A DNA stretch of 64,000 nucleotides, taken from positions 2,790,001 through 2,854,000 of the forward strand of contig NZ_AP021874.1 in the NCBI RefSeq assembly GCF_009688945.1, in the 5' to 3' direction. The stretch's first letter is position 1. Every line of letters begins with the position of its first letter. The DNA is from Desulfosarcina alkanivorans. GTDB lineage: Bacteria; Desulfobacterota; Desulfobacteria; Desulfobacterales; Desulfosarcinaceae. This document shows, piece after piece, positions 34,188 to 41,611 of this stretch. Under the pieces are notes generated by a model, which saw only the letters and a program-made list of their open reading frames with translations, did not search any database and was not told the DNA's origin. Made by a program: the position numbers and the translations under genes.

Positions 34188-34793
34188 CTATGCGGATAGC
34201 CCTATCAAATAAGGTGATACCGCTAATAATCCAACTATAAAAACCATCGGTAGGGCGGCTATTGTCAAAACGACGCCAGATTTAAGGAAAGAAGAATTCA
34301 TGCAAATTTTAACTGCAAATACGGATAGCATCAACGTCCAGAGGTAGACAAAATATACCAAATAATTGAAGGGCGTATGGGGAAAAAAATATCGAAGTAA
34401 AATTGATAACACGTGAAAGATCAATCCTATTCCGCTTATGGACAATAAAGATAGCAATAGAGGCTCCATTTTAGGGCTATCTTTTAAATTAAATATCAAA
34501 TAAATCAACAGGATAAAAACGAAAAAACTGACAAACGTGATCAACCAATTTACTTGCGGTATGCTCAACAATGAGAAAAAATAATTTAGTTTATCACTTG
34601 AGTAAAAATGAACAGTCTCTCTATGGACCCCGGATAGACCACCTGATTTAATAAAGCTAAGGACTGTAACTGTAATAAATATTAAAAGAGTCTCATTTTT
34701 AAATGCTCCATCTCTTATTTCTTTAAAGACATTAAACGGATTAACAACGATGTCTTTTAACAGGTTGTATACATTGGTTAAAATTACTTGCAT
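34188..34793 (-). CDS. Yip1-family-like membrane protein, candidate immunity protein, cut by the integrative element
   Basis: A 201-residue protein with five predicted transmembrane segments. The N-terminus LKDIVVNPFNVFKEIRDGAFKNETLLIFI fits Yip1-domain proteins. Its ATG lies inside the last codons of the displaced tip upstream (10-base overlap), with GAGGAC as ribosome site, so the pair is coupled. The stop codon TAG is formed exactly at the joint with the integrative element (34188-34190), so the native C-terminus is probably missing. Immunity is inferred from the tip/partner layout. Confidence 0.65.
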   Translation of the reverse strand: MQVILTNVYNLLKDIVVNPFNVFKEIRDGAFKNETLLIFITVTVLSFIKSGGLSGVHRETVHFYSSDKLNYFFSLLSIPQVNWLITFVSFFVFILLIYLIFNLKDSPKMEPLLLSLLSISGIGLIFHVLSILLRYFFPHTPFNYLVYFVYLWTLMLSVFAVKICMNSSFLKSGVVLTIAALPMVFIVGLLAVSPYLIGLSA

Positions 34794-35203
34794 GGGTCCT
34801 CATCTTTGCCGTAATAGTCATATGTCCAATCGTTAACCTGTGGATAGAAATAATGGGTTCCAGGGCTTGTGATAAATGTTTCATCAGGCCCCGGGATATG
34901 TTTCTGAATCCATGTTTGCTCAATTCTTCTTTGAGTTCCTATCTCAAAAGCATCGTCAAGATATGAATTTTCTGGATTTGGGTCTGGAACCCATTCTTGA
35001 ATAACATCTCTTTTTAGACCCAAATACTCTTTAGGGTCTGCGCCTGCAACGGACGGGTCCATACCGCTACCAATTAAATTTGTAACCCTGTTTAGTAGAA
35101 ATCTCCCCGTATTTTTCGTGCTATGGTAATCACTCCCAACGGTAACCCATATTAAACCAAATGGATCAACAAAGTTCACCGGATTATTTTGGACATATAC
35201 ATA
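34784..35203 (-). pseudogene. Displaced Rhs tip cassette 5
   Basis: The frame begins directly after the preceding immunity gene with YVYVQNNPVNFVDPFGL, an Rhs core end, followed by a tip of about 115 residues (IWVTVGSDYHSTKNTGRF ... THYFYPQVNDWTYDYYGKDEDPCK). It is rich in aromatic and charged residues, but no toxin motif is recognised. No start codon with a ribosome site precedes it. It carries the 14-bp shared exchange sequence at 35181-35194 and ends DPCK, like tip 2. Confidence 0.65.
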
Positions 35204-35204
35204 A

Positions 35205-35843
35205 TCACCATTTTTGTGTCTTTAATATTTTTTGAACAATGAAAAAGGATAGCAGCAAAAGGATTGCAATTATAGCGAGATTAAATACAATTTTCTTAAG
35301 ATAATTCTTTCTTAATTGTATTTGCTGCTCCATAATCAAATACTTTTTTCTTTCTTTAATATCAGATTTGGTTGGAGAATAAGCAGATTTTGTCCCATTA
35401 TGATCAATAAATTCTATTGTATTACCAGTAGTAAAATAGTAATATTGTGCTGCAGATAGTCTTTTATATGCACTAATATTTAAATCAAGAACCTCTCCTT
35501 CAATCTGCTTCAATTTTACCTTATTTACTTTTACAATTTCTGAATCATTGATCAATAACAACCCTAAAACAGGCCTACCATATGATACTAAACTGAAAAG
35601 CAAGCCAATGAAAATAAGTATTAATGCATTCGCACCTTTCGGCTCTATTTTGGTTTTATAAAATAAAATTCCAAAAAGAAAAAGGATTAAGGACAAAATA
35701 GGAAATGCGTAAAAAATTACAACATTAAATATTTTTGAGTCTTGGAAGAAAGATGATATTTCACTTACATTGTTAATTAACACAACAGGGATAAAAACAA
35801 TGAAGAAAGAAATTTGAAAGAACTTAATAATTTTATTATTCAT
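35205..35843 (-). CDS. Four-helix membrane protein, candidate immunity protein of the main Rhs gene
   Basis: A 212-residue, AT-rich protein (Lys/Ile/Phe-rich) with hydrophobic segments near residues 9-28, 38-60, 70-95 and 185-205, and a soluble loop of about 90 residues between the third and fourth that begins NDSEIVKVNKVKLKQIEGEV. Shine-Dalgarno GAGGAA precedes the ATG. It lies 43 bases after the tip that completes the main Rhs gene once the IS is removed, the place where a cognate immunity gene is expected. No family recognised. Confidence 0.65.
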   Translation of the reverse strand: MNNKIIKFFQISFFIVFIPVVLINNVSEISSFFQDSKIFNVVIFYAFPILSLILFLFGILFYKTKIEPKGANALILIFIGLLFSLVSYGRPVLGLLLINDSEIVKVNKVKLKQIEGEVLDLNISAYKRLSAAQYYYFTTGNTIEFIDHNGTKSAYSPTKSDIKERKKYLIMEQQIQLRKNYLKKIVFNLAIIAILLLLSFFIVQKILKTQKW

Positions 35844-35886
35844 TGAATATATTTTTCCTCAACTATTAATCTGAAAGTGTTTATAA

Positions 35887-36186
35887 CTATTGACAACGTA
35901 ATTCATTAATTTCATTTGCATGGCTTGAGGATGGAGACAAAAGATCCCATGTGGCTCTAACAATTCCTACACCAAGGTAAAGAGCAACTGCCGATTTATC
36001 ATGAACAATTCTTTTAAGCTCAATTTCGATCAATCTCATTTCTTCAAAGCTTTGTGCATTCCTAAGTTGATCTCTGTAGAATTTTTCTTGTCTACTAAGA
36101 TCCATATATGTAGGCATCCAAGTAATTACATCACTTGCATATGATCCAATTGTAAATCCCGCTAAAAATAGACCGTAAGCATTCAC
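35887..36186 (-). pseudogene. Severed C-terminal tip of the main Rhs gene
   Basis: Removing the IS66 element (36175-37738) and one 8-bp target copy joins this frame perfectly to the main Rhs gene: ...NFVDPDGKIAKEVGLFLAGFTIGSYASD. The tip is about 105 residues, with a hydrophobic start and a helical, charged end (YRDQLRNAQSFEEMRLIEIELK), ending NEINELRCQ. Its present N-terminal codons (MNAY) come from the IS end. No toxin family recognised. Confidence 0.8.
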
Positions 36187-37738
36187 GGGGTACTTTGATG
36201 GTCCGATTGGCTTCGCAAGTCCCCGAAATCAATACACAAAAGTAAGGCTCCTAACCATCTGGAATAATTCAAAATAAATCTAGATTTTTCTTTTTGGCTA
36301 TGATAGGGTGCTTTTCATGGCACTCAAAAGACCTTTTTCGGAACTCGATTGGCAACTGACGCCAGAGCCGGTGCGTCATTACATCATGGCTCTGGAACGG
36401 ACGCTTTTCGATATGGAACAGCGGATTGCACTCCACGAAAAACGGCTCGAGAAGCTCGAGGTTCGGACCCGGAAAAATTCTCACAACTCCAGCAAGCCAC
36501 CGTCTTCCGATCCACCTTTTGCGAGGAAGAAGAGAAAGCAAAAAAAGAGCAAAAAGGCTAAAGGCGGTCAGAAAGGCCATAAGCCGCACCAGCAGCAAGT
36601 GCTGGACCCGACCGAGAGCTATTGGTTGACCCCGCAACGTTGCTCATGCGGGCATTCGGCTTTCGATCAGGAAAAGATGAAAACGTTTTACGTACATCAA
36701 CATATTGAGCTTCCCGAAATCGAAATGCAAGTCAATCACTATCTTCTCCAGCAATGCGATTGCCCTAACTGCGGTAACGTGGTCAAAGCCATGCTGCCAC
36801 CTGAGATGTCCACCGGTTACGGTCCTCGTTTTACCGCCTTTATCGGTGAACTGAGCGGCATCAAGGGCATGAGCCGAAACGATGTCAAAAAGTTGTGCGA
36901 ATCTGTATTAGACATTCCCATTGCCACCGGAACCATCCAGAAAATTGTCGACCGCACCTCAAATGCGCTATTGCCAGTCTACGAACGCATCGGCCAGATC
37001 GCCCGACGCTTTTGGTGTAACTACATCGACGAAACATCCTGGTTTAAGCAAAATGATCTGCACTGGCTGTGGGCCATGGTAAATGAACGGGTGGCATTTT
37101 ATCGTATCGACCCACACCGGTCTAAGGAGGCCTTCGAAAACTTAATCCAGGATTGGAACGGCATTCTGGTCAGTGATGGATACGGCCTATACCAAAAATG
37201 GGTGCACCGCCAAACCTGCCTGGCTCACCTGATCCGCAAGGCCGATGCCCTGACGGAAAGAAAGAAACCCGACCTTCGCCGCTTCGGAGAAATCGTCGCC
37301 GCCTGGCTGAGGCAACTGGTATCGTTTGCCAAAGAACCTCCCGACTCAAAACAGTGGTCGGATTTTTATACGTTCTTCTTGTTCACCGTCTCCCTTTGGG
37401 AGGAGGACAAGACCGATGCTGGTAGACTTGCCCGTCAGATCGTACGGGAAATGGACAGTCTGTGGACCTTTCTCGATCACCATGGCGTCGAACCTACAAA
37501 TAATCGCGCTGAGCGGGCCTTACGTTTTGGTGTGCTGTGGCGAAAACGCAGTCTGGGAACCCAAAGCGAAAAGGGTAATCGGTGGGTCGAGCGGATCTTG
37601 TCACTGAAAGAGACCTGCCGTTTAAATGAAAAGCCCACGTTCCCATTTCTCGTGGAATGTATTGCTTCCTACTTTCGTAATATAATGCCTGACCTTTCCT
37701 GGATTTGATTCATACGGGAATATCCCGTGAACGCGTAC
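36175..37738 (+). mobile_element. IS66-family (ISBst12-like, tnpC only) insertion, copy 2
   Basis: This is the same 1564-bp element as 18993-20556, with the same ends (GTAAGCATTCACGGGG; inverted GTACGCGTTCACGGG). The 8-bp target duplication AATAGACC is seen at 36167-36174 and 37739-37746. It splits the main Rhs gene shortly after the core/tip boundary, so the current Rhs protein lacks its tip. Confidence 0.94.
36317..37708 (+). CDS. tnpC: IS66-family transposase, copy 2
   Basis: The protein is identical to that at 19135-20526 (zinc finger RCSCGHSAF...CPNCGNV; DDE residues in IDETSW, VSDGYGLY and NNRAERALR). Two intact identical copies within 18 kb suggest recent transposition. Confidence 0.93.
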   Translation: MALKRPFSELDWQLTPEPVRHYIMALERTLFDMEQRIALHEKRLEKLEVRTRKNSHNSSKPPSSDPPFARKKRKQKKSKKAKGGQKGHKPHQQQVLDPTESYWLTPQRCSCGHSAFDQEKMKTFYVHQHIELPEIEMQVNHYLLQQCDCPNCGNVVKAMLPPEMSTGYGPRFTAFIGELSGIKGMSRNDVKKLCESVLDIPIATGTIQKIVDRTSNALLPVYERIGQIARRFWCNYIDETSWFKQNDLHWLWAMVNERVAFYRIDPHRSKEAFENLIQDWNGILVSDGYGLYQKWVHRQTCLAHLIRKADALTERKKPDLRRFGEIVAAWLRQLVSFAKEPPDSKQWSDFYTFFLFTVSLWEEDKTDAGRLARQIVREMDSLWTFLDHHGVEPTNNRAERALRFGVLWRKRSLGTQSEKGNRWVERILSLKETCRLNEKPTFPFLVECIASYFRNIMPDLSWI

Positions 37739-40700
37739 AATAGACCAACCTCTTTTGCAATTTTCCCATCAGGATCAACAAAGTTCACCGGATTATTTTG
37801 GACCATCGCATAGAGGTTTATCCCCCCAACTTCTCCCAACGGATCACGAGTCAACCACTTACCAACTCCCGGAGCATAAAATCTGTAGCCGTAATAATTC
37901 AAACCAAGCTCTGAATAATAGCGCTTGGTAGAGAACTGAAACGGCTGATCCAGAGCACCGGTTTGGGCCAGCACCTTTCCGAAACTAACGTACCGGTAGG
38001 CGACAGCGACAGCGGAGGCCGTATCCAGCACGGCAGAAACATTGCCCTTGCCGTCGTAGTAATACGTATAATCCATACCACCTTGGCGCATATTCAGCAA
38101 TCCGCCGATCCCGCCACCCATGTGCGCGCCCCAGGTATATTCGCGAGTAACCTGATTGGCACTGTCTCGCTCCTGAAGCGCCAGCAATCCATCGCGGACG
38201 ATGCGGATATCATCCACCAGCGAACTGTTTTCGTACTTCTTTATCTGTCCGATAAAATTGCTGGCGCTGTAGGCAAACTCGGTCTTGTACGTTGTCCCTC
38301 CATCCGCATACTCGATGGACACCAGCCGGTTCTCCGCATCGTATGCTGCGGTGAACGGATGGCCGGCAGGTGTATATCCCTGGATCAGGTTGCCTGCGTC
38401 GTCGTAGGCTAGTGCCCCGGTGGTGCTGTCGCTGGTCATCTGCTCGACAACATTGTGCGTGTAGGTGGTCACCTGATCGGCGGCAAAGCTGATGCCCGGC
38501 CCGTCGGTGACCGTTTCCGAAGAGATCTGGTCCGGATGCTCGGTGTCGGCGTAGGCATAGTCGAAACGAGTGATGGGTTGCGAAGAACCATCGGTGTTGA
38601 TCAGGGCTGTGAGGCGTTTGAGCGGATCGACGTATTCGTAGGTTGCCTGTCCGTTTTCGGGACCGGTGAGGCTTTGGATGCGCGGGTCGGAGCCGCTATA
38701 TCCGTAAGTGAACGTTCGGGTATCGGCCTGCACGGAGGTGACTCGGTTCAGATCGTCATAAACGTATGAAAGGGCGCGGCCAAGCTGGGGACTGACGCCG
38801 ATCCTGCGCCCCAATTTGTCGTAAGAATAAGTCAGGGTGTCGTTGTCCCAGGGGCCGTCAATCGTGTGCACCCGAGAATCGTCGTAATAGGTGTAGCAGG
38901 TTGTGCCCAGCCCGTCCGTAACAGTGACCAACCGGTCATAGTCGTCATATTCGAAAGTGACCGCAGGCGTATCGTCCGAATAGCGTTTGGCCACCAGCTT
39001 GCCGTCATCGTAATAATAATCGCTGCGGATGCCGCGCGGATCGATCATCCGATCCAGGCGGCCGTTCTTGTCATAGGCATACTGGATTACCCGGCCATCG
39101 GGCCAGATGCGCCTGGTCAGGCGGTTTTCCCGGTCGTATTCAAAAGCGGTCCGGTTCCGATTGGGGTTGGTGAAGCCTGTCCAATTACCGTTGGGATCGT
39201 ATTCGTATTCGGTGGCCCCGCCTTCGGGATTGGTGATCCTGATCAACCGTTCGAGGGCATCGTAGTCATAGGTCGTGGTTCTTCCGGCGCGGTCGGTGAT
39301 GCTGTCCACCAGACGGGGGCAGCAACTGGAATAGGATGCCTGAACCGTATGGCCGTCCGGGTAGAGTACCTGGGTGATATGGTTCAGATCGTCGTAGGAA
39401 TAGGTCAGTGCGATGCCGGCCGCATCCGTGGCGGTCTCAACCCGCCCGACGCTATCGTAGGTATATTGGGCGATGGTCTGCCCGGCCCGCGTGATCTGGG
39501 AGAGGCGACGGGCACCGGGTTGCCCGGCTGGATGATAGGCAAACTCGGTAAAAATGGTGTGATCGTCGTGGATCTGGGTACTCGAAGTCACCTGGCCGTA
39601 ACTGTTGTATTCGATGGGATCGATCCGCTTGCCGACCATGTCTTCAATCGAAGTGATCTCATGGTAGGCGTTATAGGTCAGGGTCACCGATCCCAATCCC
39701 GCACGGTTGATTGCGGTCAGATCCACATCGTTGGCCGGATCGTAAACAAAGGTGGTGACCGCGCCGACCTCAGGGGTGATCGAGGTCAGTTTGCCCATGG
39801 CGTTGTAGGTGTACGATGTCGTATTGCCGTAGCTGTCGGATTCGCTCAGGACCTCGCCGCTGTCATAGTCGTGGGTCTTGGTGACCTGGCGGCCTTCGGG
39901 ATAGAGGATCGTTTCGATCTCCTCGCGGGGGCCGCGTGCGGTTTCTGCAACGTAATAATACAGCGTTTTGGGAACGGCATCCGCGCTATTGTTCGTGGTG
40001 GAATCCACATATTCCACATAGTGCCGGGGGCTTACATGCCAACCATACCCCACAAGCCCGTTGTAATAATACTCTTGCTTGTTGCCCAGCGGGTCCGTGA
40101 CGGTAATCCGTTTATGGGCGCCCAGGCTCTCCCCGGAAGCGGGGTATGTGGCAGCGTTCGCACCGCCGCCGCCTTCGATTGAAAATTGGGTAATCCCGCG
40201 TTCGTTTTCGATGGCGGTCAGGTTGGCATCGCCATCGTAGGCGATTGCCGCCCAAATCCCCCCCATGTCCGTGATCCGGGTGAGCAGATCGCCGGTATAT
40301 TCGAAGTCGGCATGGCGGCCGAAGGGGTCGGTAACACGGATGACCTTGCCGTCCGTATAGGTCAGGGAGGTTACCTGGCCAACGGCATCGGTAATCGTCT
40401 CCAGCTGCCCGCTGGTGTTATAGCCCATGGTGAGGCCAAGCCCTCGGACATTGCGTCTTTCCACCAAATGCGGGGTAGTTAGACCGGACCCGTCCGGTAT
40501 CCTGAAAACAAAAACCAGGTCCATGGGGGTGCGGACCTCGAAATGGTTGTCGTCGATCTTGGCCAACCGGTTGTATTTGCCATACGGGCGTGTATAGCCA
40601 TCGCTGCCGTCCGGCGTAAAGAGATCTATCCGACCATCGCCCATGACGACGGCAACTTCACCGGATTCTGAATCTTCTATAAGATAGCTGCCATATAAGA

Positions 40701-41511
40701 ACCGCCATTTGCTGCCGAAAGGCTCTTGCCCGGTAATGGTTGCCCGGGAATTGTACGTGAGGCGAAAATAGACCGCCGGCCCGAAGGCGGGCTTGTGCCA
40801 CACAGGCATGTCCGATATCAGGACATTGAAATTAAGCGGGTTTACGAACCACCTTGGCGCACCACCGCAATCGTCTTCATCTTCATAATCATCCAGGCCC
40901 AGTTCGCCCTCGGCTGACTCTACCTGGGGAATGGCTGGTGCGTCGGTACCGCCATAAAGTGATTGAGACACAGCCTTTGATAGAACATTAAATCGCCCAC
41001 CAGCCTTCTCGAGACTGGCGATGAATACACCGCTCCATACGCTTTCGAACCGATCCAGCGAATGAAGAATATGTCTTTCTTTCTGGGCGTCATAAATCAA
41101 AACCCGATCCGTAAAAACGCGATCCAGGACAACGAAATGCCCGCTTGAATGGCCTTTTGCCGGATTCAAATAAACGATAGCCGGCAAGGGAATCGCATCG
41201 ATGGGGCGGGTCCCTTTTTTATACGCCTTGAGAAAAATGCCATGGCTTTTCGATAGCTCAACCAGGCTCCGGATACTGCTTCCCATCAAGGATGAAGGCA
41301 GCATTTCCCTCACCCTATCGGCGGATGAAGGATATCCCTGGATCTCCAAAAGATGCGCCAGGGAGCGGATGCCGCAATTCACCCGCTGTAATCGGAATAC
41401 GCCAGAAAACTCATCGGGCACGTTTCGGTCGTAGGCCGCAGCGGCGAAAGATCCCGAAGATAAGAAAAATACAGCGCCCAATAAAAAAAGAATTGCGATT
41501 TTGGCTTTCAT
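37669..41511 (-). CDS. Rhs-repeat protein with N-terminal C39-like peptidase domain (tip lost to an IS)
   Basis: From the ATG at 41511 (after GGAGGCAGT) the reading is 1280 residues. A signal peptide (about 1-24) is followed by a C39-like cysteine peptidase domain (about 35-165) with Cys46 in LQRVNCGIRSLAHLL, His125 in GHFVVLDRV and Asp141 in LIYDAQ. A linker and beta-rich entry domain come next (WFVNPLNFNVLISDMPVWHK). About 25 YD repeats (from GLTMGYNTSGQLETITDAVG) lead to the core end KWLTRDPLGEVGGINLYAMVQNNPVNFVDPDG. After KIAKEVGLLYA the last 20 residues are encoded by the IS66 element, so the natural tip is severed. Rhs proteins form a shell enclosing a toxin tip. The gene follows the giant beta-helix gene by 100 bases. 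Confidence 0.88.
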   Translation of the reverse strand: MKAKIAILFLLGAVFFLSSGSFAAAAYDRNVPDEFSGVFRLQRVNCGIRSLAHLLEIQGYPSSADRVREMLPSSLMGSSIRSLVELSKSHGIFLKAYKKGTRPIDAIPLPAIVYLNPAKGHSSGHFVVLDRVFTDRVLIYDAQKERHILHSLDRFESVWSGVFIASLEKAGGRFNVLSKAVSQSLYGGTDAPAIPQVESAEGELGLDDYEDEDDCGGAPRWFVNPLNFNVLISDMPVWHKPAFGPAVYFRLTYNSRATITGQEPFGSKWRFLYGSYLIEDSESGEVAVVMGDGRIDLFTPDGSDGYTRPYGKYNRLAKIDDNHFEVRTPMDLVFVFRIPDGSGLTTPHLVERRNVRGLGLTMGYNTSGQLETITDAVGQVTSLTYTDGKVIRVTDPFGRHADFEYTGDLLTRITDMGGIWAAIAYDGDANLTAIENERGITQFSIEGGGGANAATYPASGESLGAHKRITVTDPLGNKQEYYYNGLVGYGWHVSPRHYVEYVDSTTNNSADAVPKTLYYYVAETARGPREEIETILYPEGRQVTKTHDYDSGEVLSESDSYGNTTSYTYNAMGKLTSITPEVGAVTTFVYDPANDVDLTAINRAGLGSVTLTYNAYHEITSIEDMVGKRIDPIEYNSYGQVTSSTQIHDDHTIFTEFAYHPAGQPGARRLSQITRAGQTIAQYTYDSVGRVETATDAAGIALTYSYDDLNHITQVLYPDGHTVQASYSSCCPRLVDSITDRAGRTTTYDYDALERLIRITNPEGGATEYEYDPNGNWTGFTNPNRNRTAFEYDRENRLTRRIWPDGRVIQYAYDKNGRLDRMIDPRGIRSDYYYDDGKLVAKRYSDDTPAVTFEYDDYDRLVTVTDGLGTTCYTYYDDSRVHTIDGPWDNDTLTYSYDKLGRRIGVSPQLGRALSYVYDDLNRVTSVQADTRTFTYGYSGSDPRIQSLTGPENGQATYEYVDPLKRLTALINTDGSSQPITRFDYAYADTEHPDQISSETVTDGPGISFAADQVTTYTHNVVEQMTSDSTTGALAYDDAGNLIQGYTPAGHPFTAAYDAENRLVSIEYADGGTTYKTEFAYSASNFIGQIKKYENSSLVDDIRIVRDGLLALQERDSANQVTREYTWGAHMGGGIGGLLNMRQGGMDYTYYYDGKGNVSAVLDTASAVAVAYRYVSFGKVLAQTGALDQPFQFSTKRYYSELGLNYYGYRFYAPGVGKWLTRDPLGEVGGINLYAMVQNNPVNFVDPDGKIAKEVGLLYAFTGYSRMNQIQERSGIILRK

Positions 41512-41611
41512 ACTGCCTCCGGTATGACCGTCATGTGTGGCTCCAAGACAATTTAGCATTGAGTAATAGATGATCATCTCTATCATCGACATCCATCATG
41601 CCAGTTGCTTT

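Larger units (their letters stand above)
31691..34188. repeat. Tandem duplication unit, copy 2 (2498 bp)
   Basis: This is identical as far as I compared with 29193-31690. It begins in the middle of the primase Toprim domain and ends at the junction with the Yip1-like gene. Confidence 0.93.

Noticed and set aside
38866..40182. 438-codon plus-strand frame opposite the Rhs core
   Set aside because: It is a repetitive shadow of the YD repeats; no start signal or known domain.
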